Positions 45,071 through 54,190 of a stretch of 64,000 nt of DNA are shown one piece after another (within the stretch, counting starts at the first letter, position 1; every line of letters begins with the position of its first letter). The position numbers and the translations under genes were made by a program. Under the pieces are notes generated by a model. That model saw only the letters and a program-made list of their open reading frames with translations, was not told the DNA's origin and did no database searches. Source of the DNA: an uncultured Afifella sp. (GTDB lineage Bacteria; Pseudomonadota; Alphaproteobacteria; Rhizobiales; Afifellaceae); NCBI GenBank assembly GCA_947259045.1, contig CAMYKZ010000002.1, forward strand, positions 28,552-92,551. The letters run 5' to 3'.

Positions 45071-46089
45071 TCCGGCTCAAGCACTGATTGTTCGTTATAG
45101 ACGCGGAAATTCTTTTCCGCCCAAGGTGCAATCGCCACGGCTTCCTGAAGCAGGCCGCCGGCGATCAGATCTGTCGAAAGGCGTGCCAGCGTGGCCGGCA
45201 GATCGCCGAGTTCGCCGCGCCGGGCGACAAGAAAGATATCTCGGGAAAAAGATGCAAACGGCAGCGGCATGACATCCAGGTTCGGCTTGAAGCGAATCCC
45301 GTCAAGATAATTAAGCGGCGTCGTCAGCGTCCAGCCGCCGCATTTGTTGATCATCGCCAGAACCGAACGCGAAGCGTCGAAGGCATAATGGCGCTGCGGC
45401 GAAAGCCTGATGCGCCGGAAATGCTGTTCGACAATACGGCCAATGGGAATATCGAAACCGTAATGGACATAGGGCAGGTTCATCAACTGCTGCAGCACAT
45501 TGTCTTTCGGGTTGATCGCCGCTTTCGCGGTGACGAGGATGAACGGCTCGCGCATCAGCGGATATATTTCGAACATTGTCGTATCGGCAGGCGGATCTGC
45601 CGTAATGGCGATATCGGCCTGGCGATTGTGCAAGGCATCGGTGGCATGGTCGGATCGGCCGGACCATGCGGAAAACAGGCAGGACGGATAGAGCGCCTTC
45701 AGATGCGCCGCCAGATCCGGCGTGATCGAGGCGTCGAGATCATCGATAATGGCGAGCCGCAGTTCGACCAGAGAATTGAGATTAAGCTCCATGATCGCCG
45801 TTTGAGCGGCGCTGACGCTTTCGACGATCCGCCTGGCGTGCTGGCGCATCAATTGGCCGGCCGGGGTCAATGCAATCGGCTTGGCGCTGCGGTCAAACAG
45901 ACGAGCGCCGACGGTTGTTTCCAGATTGGAGATTTGCTGCGAGACGCCCGATGCGCTGGAACCGAGGCGTTCAGCGGCAACGATCATGGAGCCGGCTTCT
46001 TCGACGGCGACAAACACCCTGAGCGCCCGCAATGTGAACTCAACCGACTTTTCCGGTTTTCTGCCGGAGGGCCGTGACGACCGCGTCAT
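45067..46089 (-). CDS. LysR-family transcriptional regulator
   Basis: A 340-residue regulator with the LysR helix-turn-helix at about residues 17-75 (ALRVFVAVEEAGSMIVAAERLGSSASGVSQQISNLE split by the turn, then FDRSAKPIALTPAG) and a LysR substrate-binding domain at about 105-310. It converges on the MttB-like gene, sharing bases of the two stop codons, and lies between the methylated-amine genes and the ProXVW transporter. It may act on the palindrome at 43429-43448. Effector unknown. Confidence 0.9.
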   Translation of the reverse strand: MTRSSRPSGRKPEKSVEFTLRALRVFVAVEEAGSMIVAAERLGSSASGVSQQISNLETTVGARLFDRSAKPIALTPAGQLMRQHARRIVESVSAAQTAIMELNLNSLVELRLAIIDDLDASITPDLAAHLKALYPSCLFSAWSGRSDHATDALHNRQADIAITADPPADTTMFEIYPLMREPFILVTAKAAINPKDNVLQQLMNLPYVHYGFDIPIGRIVEQHFRRIRLSPQRHYAFDASRSVLAMINKCGGWTLTTPLNYLDGIRFKPNLDVMPLPFASFSRDIFLVARRGELGDLPATLARLSTDLIAGGLLQEAVAIAPWAEKNFRVYNEQSVLEPD

Positions 46090-46182
46090 ATATGATTTGC
46101 CTTGTGTTATCCGGATTGTCGCGGAGGACCGTTCACCGAATGCCGGCGGACGTCAAGTCGGAGAGCGCCGGAGCCGAACGTG

Positions 46183-46213
46183 AAAAAGGCGGCGCCATGG
46201 GCACCGCCTTTTT
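46183..46213 (-). terminator. Strong intrinsic terminator after proW
   Basis: AAAAAGGCGG and CCGCCTTTTT form a perfect 10-bp outer stem; an inner GCC/GGC triple and a three-base loop follow a single mismatch. It lies 22 bases after the proW stop in the direction of transcription and has runs of A and T on both sides, so it could work on both strands. Confidence 0.88.
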
Positions 46214-46234
46214 GATTTGCAAACAGCGTTTGGC

Positions 46235-47812
46235 CTATTTCTGGTCCGCCGTCCGGAACGCGCCCTGAACGATCCGGTCCATGACCATGGCGCAGAACAG
46301 GATGGCAAAACCGCCAAGCAACCCCTGGCCGGTGGCAACATATTGCAAGGCTTCCAGGATTTCCTTGCCAAGACCACCTCCACCGATCAGCGAAATGATC
46401 ACCACCATGGACAGGCACATCAGAATGGTCTGATTGACGCCAGCCATGATCGACGGCAGCGCCAGCGGAACTTCGACGTCTTTCAGTGTTTGCCATCTCG
46501 ATGCGCCGAAGGCGGTCGCCGCCTCCTTGATGCTTTCGGGGACACCGCGCATGCCAAGCGCCGTCAGGCGGATCACCGGCGGCATGCCGAATATGATGGT
46601 GGCCAGAATGCCCGGCGGATTGCCGGTGCCGAAAAAGGCGATGATCGGGATCAGATAGACAAAGGCCGGCAGTGTCTGCATCAGATCGAGCACCGGCTCG
46701 GCGAAATTATAGGCCCTTTTCGACTTGCCGAACCAGATCCCGAGCGGGATGCCGAAGGCAACGCAGATCAGCACCGCAGCACCAACCAGCGCGACTGTCT
46801 CCATACTGACCTGCCAATAGCCAAAGATCGCCAGGTAGCCGAGCGAGAACGCCGTGAACAGCGCGACACGCGGTCCGGCCGAGCGCCAGGCGACAACGCA
46901 GATCACCAGCATGACGACGGGCCAGGGGGTCTCGATCAAAGCCACGGTCAGGACATTGAGAACGGAGCGCACGCCGGCTGTAATGCCATCAAACACCCCC
47001 CGCCCCTTGTCCGCGGCGGCATCAATATTCTTTTTGATCCCGGTCGCAGATCTGGTAAAAATTGTCTCGTTCGGCGCCTCAATGAATACGGAGCTGAACT
47101 GTTTTTCCGGGAAATCGTTCAGGACTTCCAGCGGGCTTTCAACGGTGAATTTGTAGATCGTCAGTGGTGCGATTGCCAGCACCAGGACCAGGCCAAGAGC
47201 CAGGTTCTGCTGTCTGATGCCGGATTCCACCGTGTCGGGCGTAATCCGCCAACGGCTATACTGCTTTTCATAAGCGATGTTGGCATAAAAACCCTGAAAT
47301 ACCTTGACGGCAACGAATAAGGCCAATCCAAAAAGCAGGATGGCGAACGCCTCGGCATTGGCATCGACCGCGGCCTTCTGGTTCGCTTCGACCGACTTTG
47401 TCAAATTTGCAGCAAGCCTCTCAAATCGTGCAGGGTCTTCGCCGGCCGTACGCGCCTGCTCGGCCTGAGCCAGGAAATCCTGAACCCTTGCCATACTGCT
47501 TTCCGCACGATCGGAAAACTTGGCGCCCAGATTACCCCAGGCCCCGCGGCCAATCTGGACCCATGCGATCATCTCAAGGATCAGGAAGGTCCAGAAAAAG
47601 CCCCAGACGCCACGGAAAGCGGCCCATATTGGCCCCAGAAGGGCAGCGGCCGGATTGAATGTCGACGGCATCCAGCCTGTCGATTCATGGATTTTCTGAA
47701 ACGCCGCAGAATAATAACCACCATTCTTTTCGGTGAACTCGCCAATCGAGGCATCAAGTGCCTCGTGATCAACCTCAATATCAGAGGCCGCTGTGACGGT
47801 GACATCGGTCAT
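46235..47812 (-). CDS. proW: Betaine-type ABC transporter permease (ProW-like) with long N-terminal extension
   Basis: A 525-residue membrane protein. The C-terminal half (about 310-520) is a standard ProW/OpuAB permease with the EAA-type loop PESIKEAATAFGASRWQTLKDVEVPLALP. The N-terminal 240 residues are unusual: a soluble lead, then STFNPAAALLGPIWAAFRGVW, a pattern like DUF2628-type membrane proteins, a helical soluble stretch (about 100-160), and two further membrane helices. It should pair with ProV and ProX to import glycine betaine, choline, proline betaine or a similar solute. ATG overlaps the proV stop by four bases. A strong terminator follows. Confidence 0.88.
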   Translation of the reverse strand: MTDVTVTAASDIEVDHEALDASIGEFTEKNGGYYSAAFQKIHESTGWMPSTFNPAAALLGPIWAAFRGVWGFFWTFLILEMIAWVQIGRGAWGNLGAKFSDRAESSMARVQDFLAQAEQARTAGEDPARFERLAANLTKSVEANQKAAVDANAEAFAILLFGLALFVAVKVFQGFYANIAYEKQYSRWRITPDTVESGIRQQNLALGLVLVLAIAPLTIYKFTVESPLEVLNDFPEKQFSSVFIEAPNETIFTRSATGIKKNIDAAADKGRGVFDGITAGVRSVLNVLTVALIETPWPVVMLVICVVAWRSAGPRVALFTAFSLGYLAIFGYWQVSMETVALVGAAVLICVAFGIPLGIWFGKSKRAYNFAEPVLDLMQTLPAFVYLIPIIAFFGTGNPPGILATIIFGMPPVIRLTALGMRGVPESIKEAATAFGASRWQTLKDVEVPLALPSIMAGVNQTILMCLSMVVIISLIGGGGLGKEILEALQYVATGQGLLGGFAILFCAMVMDRIVQGAFRTADQK

Positions 47813-48843
47813 TCCTTGCCCCCCTGAATACCGCGAAGAAGCCGCGGTTTCGTTACAATACCAACATCACTGCCCGCCTCGGTAATCACGACGGGCAAAT
47901 CAGTTCCAACTGCATGATCGATCAGTTGATCGAGATCAGCGCCTTCATCGGCGCGCGGCGCGCCGTCAAGAGATCCGCTGTAACTGGCCAGCGGCTCCAT
48001 GATGGAATGGGCCTTGACCAGCTTGAGTTTGGAAATGCCCTGCACGAATTCACGGACATAATCGTCAGACGGATTCATCACGATATCTTCCGGCGTGCCG
48101 ATCTGCACGATGACGCCATCCTTCATGATGGCGATGCGATGGCCGATGCGGATCGCCTCGTCCAGATCGTGGGTGATGAACAGGGTCGTCTTCTTCAATT
48201 GCGCGACAAGCGCTTTGAACTGATCCTGCAACTGCATGCGGATCAGCGGATCGAGCGCTGAAAACGGTTCGTCCATCAGCAGGATTTCCGGATCGGAGGC
48301 GAGCGCGCGGGCAATGCCCACTCGCTGTTGCATGCCGCCGGACAATTCCTTCGGCAACCGATCCTCGTAGCCGATCAAATTGACAAGTTCGAGCGCATGA
48401 TCGGAGACCGCCCAGCGCTTCGATTTCGGAACGCCGCGGATTTCCAACGGATAGGCAACATTGTCGCGCACCGAACGGTGCGGCATCAACGCCATGTGCT
48501 GGAAAACCATGCCGATCTGCGTCGCCCTGACGGTGCGCAAATCCGACGCTGACATCGAGCCGACATCGCGGCCAAGAATTTCGATGCTTCCGGCGGTCGG
48601 TTCGATCAGCCGGTTGACATGGCGCACCAAGGTCGATTTGCCGGAGCCCGACAGGCCCATGATGCAGAAAATTTCGCCCCTGGCGACTTCAAACGTCGCG
48701 GCCTGAACGCCGACCACGCAGCCGAACCGCTCCAGCACCTCCGGTTTCGTCAAGCCTTCAGACTTGATCGCAACCATGGCTTCATCAGCCCGTTCGCCGA
48801 AGACCTTCCATACGTCTGTCAGTTTGACGACCGTCTCACTCAT
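47809..48843 (-). CDS. proV: Betaine-type ABC transporter ATP-binding protein (ProV-like)
   Basis: A 344-residue ATPase. ATG at 48843 (MSETVVKLTDVWKVFG) with GGAGG seven bases upstream is chosen over an in-frame ATG at 48876 that lies in the preceding hairpin. It has the ProV-type insert before Walker A (ALKSE-like KSEGLTKPEVLERFGCVVGV), Walker A GLSGSGKST, signature LSGGMQQRVGIARAL, Walker B ILLMDEPFSALDP and switch ITHDLDEAIR. The C-terminal regulatory region is shorter than the two-CBS tail of E. coli ProV. Osmotic regulation through CBS domains is therefore doubtful, which fits a catabolic importer. Confidence 0.92.
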   Translation of the reverse strand: MSETVVKLTDVWKVFGERADEAMVAIKSEGLTKPEVLERFGCVVGVQAATFEVARGEIFCIMGLSGSGKSTLVRHVNRLIEPTAGSIEILGRDVGSMSASDLRTVRATQIGMVFQHMALMPHRSVRDNVAYPLEIRGVPKSKRWAVSDHALELVNLIGYEDRLPKELSGGMQQRVGIARALASDPEILLMDEPFSALDPLIRMQLQDQFKALVAQLKKTTLFITHDLDEAIRIGHRIAIMKDGVIVQIGTPEDIVMNPSDDYVREFVQGISKLKLVKAHSIMEPLASYSGSLDGAPRADEGADLDQLIDHAVGTDLPVVITEAGSDVGIVTKPRLLRGIQGGKE

Positions 48844-48876
48844 CCGCTGCCCTCCCCACGGCGCAAGATCAAACAA

Positions 48877-48905
48877 AATGGCCGCCGGGAGATCCGGCGG
48901 CCATT
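48877..48905 (-). terminator. Attenuator-like hairpin between proX and proV
   Basis: AATGGCCGCCGG (48877-48888) and CCGGCGGCCATT (48894-48905) form a perfect 12-bp stem with a five-base loop. On the minus strand the stem is followed by TTTGTTTG, so partial termination after proX is likely, giving more binding protein than ATPase and permease. Confidence 0.75.
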
Positions 48906-48914
48906 GATTGATGG

Positions 48915-49874
48915 TTACTGGCTCAGCCAGTCAAGAACCTTGTCTTGATTCTCTGCGACCCATTCCTTGGCGTATGCCTCAGGTTCCTTCTTGTCGATGA
49001 CAAGAGCATAGGTCATGGCGCTGACCGTATCCGTATCAAGCTTCATATTGGCAAAAAGCTTGGCCACTTCCGGATGCGCATCTTCAATTGCCTTGGCGTA
49101 GTGGAGATACAAATAAGCTGTATCCCATGCCATGGCGGCAGATGATTTTTCCAGCCATGCCGGATCGTCAGTCGGCTGCAACACTTTCCAATCAGCCTTC
49201 ACATGGGGCGGTTCTTCAAGCACCTGCAGATCATGCAGCGCAAAGACATAGTGCGGCGTGTAACAGAAGCCGACCCAAGGCTTGCCGGCCTTGATGGCAT
49301 TGTCGAGATTGACGTAAGCAAGCGTCTCGTCGAACTCCGTCATTTCCATCAGTTCGCCATAACCGTAGGATTTGGCGCGGATCTTTTCCACATTGGTCGA
49401 TGCCCAGCCGGGCGCACCAATCCAGATTTCGCCCCGGCCATCGCCGTTGGTGTCGAAAATGGCAGCCTTGTCGGGATCGGTCAGGTCGTCGATCGACTTG
49501 ATATTATGCTCTTCCGCAATTGCCTTGGGCACACACATGCCCTGGAAGGCTGCGACACCATTCTGGTTTTGCACAACCGTTCCCTTTTCCTTCACGAACG
49601 TGTCATGCAGGTTCTGCTGATTGGGCATCCAGACTTCCGGGTGCGCATGCATGGCGCCCTTGTCCATGGCCTCGAATACGATCGGGTTGGTGGCATTCTG
49701 AAGTTCGACCTCAAGGCCGAGATTGTCCTCAATGATAACTTTCAGAACATTGGCTGTGGCTGCGACAGACGGCCAGTTCGGCACGCCGATCACGACGTCG
49801 GCGGCAAACGCCGGCGCCTGCAATCCGACTGCGGCGACAAAGCCGGCAGCCAGAGCAAGGTTGGATTTTTTCAT
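48915..49874 (-). CDS. proX: Betaine-type ABC transporter substrate-binding protein (ProX/OpuAC-like)
   Basis: A 319-residue periplasmic protein of the OpuAC family. ATG at 49874 gives a good signal peptide (MKKSNLALAAGFVAAVGLQAPAFA). The mature part has IGVPNWPSVAATANVLKVII, the MHAHPEVWMPNQ region and several tryptophans (WMP, WIGAPGW, WVGFCYTPHYVF, WKVL) that could build the aromatic box for a quaternary ammonium head group. It heads the proX-proV-proW operon, separated from proV by a strong hairpin. Likely ligands are betaines or choline. Confidence 0.92.
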   Translation of the reverse strand: MKKSNLALAAGFVAAVGLQAPAFAADVVIGVPNWPSVAATANVLKVIIEDNLGLEVELQNATNPIVFEAMDKGAMHAHPEVWMPNQQNLHDTFVKEKGTVVQNQNGVAAFQGMCVPKAIAEEHNIKSIDDLTDPDKAAIFDTNGDGRGEIWIGAPGWASTNVEKIRAKSYGYGELMEMTEFDETLAYVNLDNAIKAGKPWVGFCYTPHYVFALHDLQVLEEPPHVKADWKVLQPTDDPAWLEKSSAAMAWDTAYLYLHYAKAIEDAHPEVAKLFANMKLDTDTVSAMTYALVIDKKEPEAYAKEWVAENQDKVLDWLSQ

Positions 49875-49894
49875 CACAATTCTCCCTGTTAATT

Positions 49895-49914
49895 CAAGAG
49901 TACTCGGACTCTTG
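49895..49914. promoter_or_regulatory. Inverted repeat in the proX leader
   Basis: CAAGAGT-ACTCGG-ACTCTTG has perfect 7-bp arms, 21 bases upstream of the proX start. A second, wider inverted repeat (TCAGAAAA at 49964-49971, TTTTCTGA at 49991-49998) lies farther upstream. The 197-base gap 49875-50071 holds no gene. These may be leader structure or regulator sites. Confidence 0.4.
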
Positions 49915-50071
49915 GCGCCATTGTGCACAGAGCCGAGCGCCTGTGCGCACCAAGTGCATCAATTCAGAAAATCTTATTTTATGGTTCAGGTTTTCTGATT
50001 AAATTGAAACGAAATGGCCACAAACGGCTAATGCGCAGTCCTATTGCGCCCGTTTTTCAGCCGCTTCTCCG

Positions 50072-51031
50072 TCACGATTTTCGCGATGCCAGAGCGCAGA
50101 GCAATTCAAACATGATTGAAACGCCGACCCAGGCGGTGCCGCCTGAGGCATCGAATGGCGGCGATACTTCGACCATATCGGCGCCGACCAGATTGAGCCC
50201 GTAAAGACCGCGCACAAGGCGCTGGGCTTCATAGGTGCTGGGTCCGCCGATCTCGGGTGTTCCGGTGCCCGGCGCAAATGAAGGGTCGATGAAATCGATG
50301 TCGAAACTGACATAGGTCGGATGATCGCCGACAATGCCGCGCGCCTCCTCCATCACCGCCTGATGGCCGCGGTCCATCAGTTCGTCGATCATGATGATGC
50401 GCACGCCCCGTTCCCGGCCCCAGGCAATGTCCTCGCCGTCATACATGGTGCCGCGGATACCGATCTGCACGACCTTGGCCGGATCGAGAAGCCCTTCCTC
50501 GATGGCCCGCCGGAAGGGCGTTCCGTGAGTGTATTTGAAGCCGCCGAAATAATCGTCGAACAGATCCGTATGGGCATCATAATGGATCATCGCCAGCGGC
50601 GGCTTACGGCCAAGCGCACGCAGGATCGGCAGCGATACAAGATGATCGCCGCCGGCCGTCAGCGGAATGATATTGTCGGCGTGAACAGCCTGGTAAAACG
50701 CCGTCACCCGCTCCAGCGCGTCGGTGACGTCGGCGGGATTGACCGGCGCATCGCCGAGATCGGCGCAATTATTCGCCTTGAACGGATTGACCCCGGTTGC
50801 CGGATGGACGGCGCGGATCATCGTCGACAGGTCGCGCAACTGGCGCGGACCGTGCCGGGCACCGGGGCGGTTCGTCGTGCCGCCGTCCCACGGCACGCCG
50901 ATCAGGCCGATCCCGACATCGGCGCGCGCCGCACTGTCGGCCGCCACCATCGGCAGGCGCATGAAAGTCGGAATGCCGGCAAATCGGGGAACGTCAAATC
51001 CCGAAACCGGCTGAAAATCGTCATTCGTCAT
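50072..51031 (-). CDS. Agmatinase-family ureohydrolase
   Basis: A 319-residue ureohydrolase with complete binuclear Mn ligands: TAGGDHLVSLP, MIHYDAHTDLF and SFDIDFIDPSFAPG. The N-terminus FDVPRFAGIPTFMRLP is typical of the agmatinase/guanidinobutyrase branch. ATG at 51031 is chosen because AAGGATGG lies seven bases upstream; ATG at 51040 and 51055 are in frame. It precedes the betaine-type transporter on the same strand and is the second ureohydrolase within 15 kb, differing clearly in sequence from the first. It should release urea from agmatine or another linear guanidino compound. Confidence 0.9.
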   Translation of the reverse strand: MTNDDFQPVSGFDVPRFAGIPTFMRLPMVAADSAARADVGIGLIGVPWDGGTTNRPGARHGPRQLRDLSTMIRAVHPATGVNPFKANNCADLGDAPVNPADVTDALERVTAFYQAVHADNIIPLTAGGDHLVSLPILRALGRKPPLAMIHYDAHTDLFDDYFGGFKYTHGTPFRRAIEEGLLDPAKVVQIGIRGTMYDGEDIAWGRERGVRIIMIDELMDRGHQAVMEEARGIVGDHPTYVSFDIDFIDPSFAPGTGTPEIGGPSTYEAQRLVRGLYGLNLVGADMVEVSPPFDASGGTAWVGVSIMFELLCALASRKS

Positions 51032-51242
51032 AGTGTCCATCCTTGAATTGGCCATACCCCAGGCAGACCTTTATCAGCCTGTTGCCGTCGCTGTGCAATG
51101 ACTTCCAGGCCGGTGACGAAGGTCCGGCGCTCTGACTAAATCGGTTCAAAACTGCGCAATCGGTTTAGGGATTCAAAAAGTGTTCACATATATCGTCATG
51201 GTGTAAACTAGGGACACGAGCACCGAGGGCGACGGTCAGGAC

Positions 51243-52655
51243 ATGTCGATCAGCCAGCAGACCATTGAGCAGATGGCGCCGGATCAGGCGTCACTGAATG
51301 CGGCAAGCAAACTGATGAAGCCGGCCAAATGGCCCGTGCTCGGCAGCGACGGCGAGCCAAAGCTGATCTGGGGCGAATGCCAGGGATCCGGTAGCACTCC
51401 CTACAGGGTTGTCGTCGACCTCTCCGACCATGGTTACAAATGCTCCTGCCCTAGCCGCAAATTTCCCTGCAAACATGTGCTCGCCCTGATGTGGTTCCAG
51501 GCTGACCAGGCGGGCCTGTTCACCCCTGAAGACGTTCCGCAATTCGTGACCGACTGGCTCGGACGCCGCCGCGGCAAGAGTTCGGCAGCGGCGCCGGCCA
51601 AGGAAAAATCCGGCGACGCACCGTCGCTTGGCGCAATAACAGATGACGAGCCAAAACCGCGCGACGAGAAGGCGGAAGCGCGGGCGGATGCCCAGCGCAA
51701 ACGGTCACTGGAAAATCGCGAGCAATCGATGCTGGCCGGATTTGACGAACTGGACCGCTGGATCGGCGACCAGACCGGACAGGGCTTTGCGGCATTCATG
51801 CCGGACGCCCAGTCCCACTGCCGGCAAATGGCTCAGCGGCTGGTTGACGCCAAAGTATCCGGGCTGGCAACCGCAATCGATGCCCTTCCCTCTGAACTCT
51901 TTTCTCTGCCTGAGGCGGAACGGACCGCGTTTCTGGCGCAACGGTTCGGCGGCCTTCATCTGCTGTCGCAGGCCTATCGGCGCCAGGACATGCTTGAGGA
52001 CAATCTCCGCGCCGATGTCCGCCGGCTGGCCGGCTGGCCGCAGAAACGCGATGACCTGCTTGCCGATGATACAGCCCTGCGGATCAAGGCGGACTGGATC
52101 GTTCTTGCGCTCAGAAGCGAAATCCAGCCTGATCGGCTGCGGCGGATCGAAACCTGGCTGGTCCGTTGCGGACCGCCTGGCGACCAGCCGCGCTTTGCGG
52201 TTCTGATCGATTTCGTGCCCGTCGCCGGTGGCAGCGTTGCAAATCCGTTTACGGCCGGTGAACCGATCTCGGCAGAACTGGTTTTCTACAAGTCAGCAGC
52301 ACCGCTGCGGGCACAGATAGGCGAGCGTGGCAGCAAGCCTGAACAGGCAGGCTGGCCGGCGGCAGCCCAGTCTCTGGCAGAGGCAATGCAGGGCTATTAC
52401 GCCGCGCTCACCGCCCAGCCATGGTTGCCGGCATGGCCTATCATGGCCGCAAATGTCTGTCTTGCCGAAACCGGAAACCAGCTTGTGATGCGGGCCGCCG
52501 TCGGCAATCCAGGGCTGCCAATCGATCCGAAGCTGCGCGAAAAACTTCTTCCGCTTCTTGGCCTGGACAATATTGAAATGGCCGGCCTGTGGGACGGCAG
52601 GACCTTTTCACCAATGATGGCTGCAACGCCGATCGGCCGATGGATGGATTGGTGA
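51243..52655 (+). CDS. SWIM zinc-finger protein, first gene of MoxR-VWA operon
   Basis: A 470-residue protein with a SWIM zinc finger near the N-terminus, ligands C67 and C69 (YKCSCP) and C76 and H78 (PCKH), a nucleic-acid or protein-binding module. A charged linker (about 108-155) and a long helical C-terminal region without known domain follow. It resembles YehQ-type SWIM proteins that travel with YehL-type MoxR ATPases, in length and context rather than by any tested alignment. The next gene overlaps its stop (TGATG). It has its own promoter region (51032-51242, divergent from the ureohydrolase). Confidence 0.85.
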   Translation: MSISQQTIEQMAPDQASLNAASKLMKPAKWPVLGSDGEPKLIWGECQGSGSTPYRVVVDLSDHGYKCSCPSRKFPCKHVLALMWFQADQAGLFTPEDVPQFVTDWLGRRRGKSSAAAPAKEKSGDAPSLGAITDDEPKPRDEKAEARADAQRKRSLENREQSMLAGFDELDRWIGDQTGQGFAAFMPDAQSHCRQMAQRLVDAKVSGLATAIDALPSELFSLPEAERTAFLAQRFGGLHLLSQAYRRQDMLEDNLRADVRRLAGWPQKRDDLLADDTALRIKADWIVLALRSEIQPDRLRRIETWLVRCGPPGDQPRFAVLIDFVPVAGGSVANPFTAGEPISAELVFYKSAAPLRAQIGERGSKPEQAGWPAAAQSLAEAMQGYYAALTAQPWLPAWPIMAANVCLAETGNQLVMRAAVGNPGLPIDPKLREKLLPLLGLDNIEMAGLWDGRTFSPMMAATPIGRWMDW

Positions 52656-54178
52656 TGGCGGCATTTCTCGAACCCGTTCAGATTGACGATCTGCTGCGCA
52701 GTTTCGCCCTTGGAACCGCCGGCGCCGAATTGTCCCTGCCCGGTCCGCTGGCAGATTGCGTCGCCGGACTTGAGCGTGAGGAAAGAACACTCGCCGCGCT
52801 GGCGTTGATGGCGCAGCATCAGCGCTTTGCCATGCCCGAACTTCCGGCGGATCTAAAATCGGCGCAACCGGACATGGCGGCTGCGCTGCACGATGACCAA
52901 CGTGTGATCCTGCCGGCGCACGTGCGCCGGAAACTGGCACGGCTTCTCGGCCTGCCGGACGCCGACGTCCGGAGATATCTTGTGGATGCAGCGCTTGACC
53001 GGATCGAAGCCAGTGGAATGCGGGTGCACCCCTTCGATTTGCCGCGGCTCAGATCCTTTTTGCTGGAGCGGCCGGGGCGGCTCGGGGCATCTGAAAAAGC
53101 CTATTTGCGCCTGTCGGCGGGTGACCAGCCATCCGATCAACCGGTGGCATTCTTTGCCGATGAGATGTCAGAGGAAACCTGGAGGGACTATACCCCCGCC
53201 CCGCGGATGGCGTTTCTTGCCCGGTTGCGAAGGCAGGATCCGGCACAGGCCCGAGCGCTGATCGAAAGCTGCTTTTCAGACGAACCGGCAAACATCCGCG
53301 CCGACATGATCAAGGTGCTGGCCGTGCGCCTGTCGGAGGATGACGAGCCGTTTCTGGTGGCTGCCGCGTCGGACCGGGCGCAATCGGTCAAGACGGAGGC
53401 CAGCGTCCTGCTGACCCGGCTTCCGGGCACACAGGCCTACCGCGACCGCCTGACAGAGCTTGGCAATGTTCTGAAAATCGAAAAATCCGGTCTGATCAAA
53501 CGCAGACCGGTTCTGAACGTGCGGCTGCCGAAACCCAAAGGCAAAGACAGGGTCACGGCCTTGAGCGCGCTCGACGGGTTGAGGCTCAGCGACATGGCCC
53601 GTTCAACCGGCTTCAAGGTGGATGATACGCCGCAACTGATCGGCGCGGACGACGACGATCTGTGCACGGCGCTGATTGCTGCAGCACTATCAGAAGACGA
53701 TTACGCCATGGCCCGGCGCATTGCCGGCGAAGCCGCAGCAGGCAATTGGCATGAGTGCCTGAACGACATCGGCGAAACACTGGCCAGCCACCCGGAGCAT
53801 GTCGTCAGAGGAATCGTCGTGGCGCTATTCCAACGCGACCCGTGTATCGGACGTGCAAACGACATGGCCTGGCTGGCGCTCTATGACATTCTTCGCGAGC
53901 CGCTGCCGGAACCGGTCTGGCGCGGCATTCTGAAAACAAAGTGGCTGAAGGCGCTTTTCAAGCAGAACAAGGAAAACCCGTCGGAACACGCCCAGGCGAC
54001 GGCCGGATATGTCACTATCCTGGCCCGTCTGGTGCCCGATGACATTGCAAACGACTTTATCGCGGCTGTTGAGGAGATCGGCCCGCTGGCGGTGGCGCCG
54101 GCGCTGGCCTTCCTGGAATTTCAGTTCGCACTTCATTCATCCGGAACAGACACCGGACCACAAATCAACGCAGTTTGA
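52655..54178 (+). CDS. DUF5691-family protein in MoxR-VWA operon
   Basis: A 507-residue, mostly alpha-helical protein with no signal peptide or membrane helix. Residues about 1-60 (PVQIDDLLRSFALGTAGAELSLP) and the central RDYTPAPRMAFLARL and EPANIRADMIKVLAVRLSEDDEPFL blocks suggest HEAT-like helical repeats. I assign DUF5691 by its position between SWIM and MoxR genes and overall character. ATG at 52655 overlaps the SWIM stop; GTG at 52652 is also possible. Likely a scaffold or substrate adaptor for the AAA+ complex (inference). Confidence 0.75.
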   Translation: MAAFLEPVQIDDLLRSFALGTAGAELSLPGPLADCVAGLEREERTLAALALMAQHQRFAMPELPADLKSAQPDMAAALHDDQRVILPAHVRRKLARLLGLPDADVRRYLVDAALDRIEASGMRVHPFDLPRLRSFLLERPGRLGASEKAYLRLSAGDQPSDQPVAFFADEMSEETWRDYTPAPRMAFLARLRRQDPAQARALIESCFSDEPANIRADMIKVLAVRLSEDDEPFLVAAASDRAQSVKTEASVLLTRLPGTQAYRDRLTELGNVLKIEKSGLIKRRPVLNVRLPKPKGKDRVTALSALDGLRLSDMARSTGFKVDDTPQLIGADDDDLCTALIAAALSEDDYAMARRIAGEAAAGNWHECLNDIGETLASHPEHVVRGIVVALFQRDPCIGRANDMAWLALYDILREPLPEPVWRGILKTKWLKALFKQNKENPSEHAQATAGYVTILARLVPDDIANDFIAAVEEIGPLAVAPALAFLEFQFALHSSGTDTGPQINAV

Positions 54179-54190
54179 GGAGACACCAAG

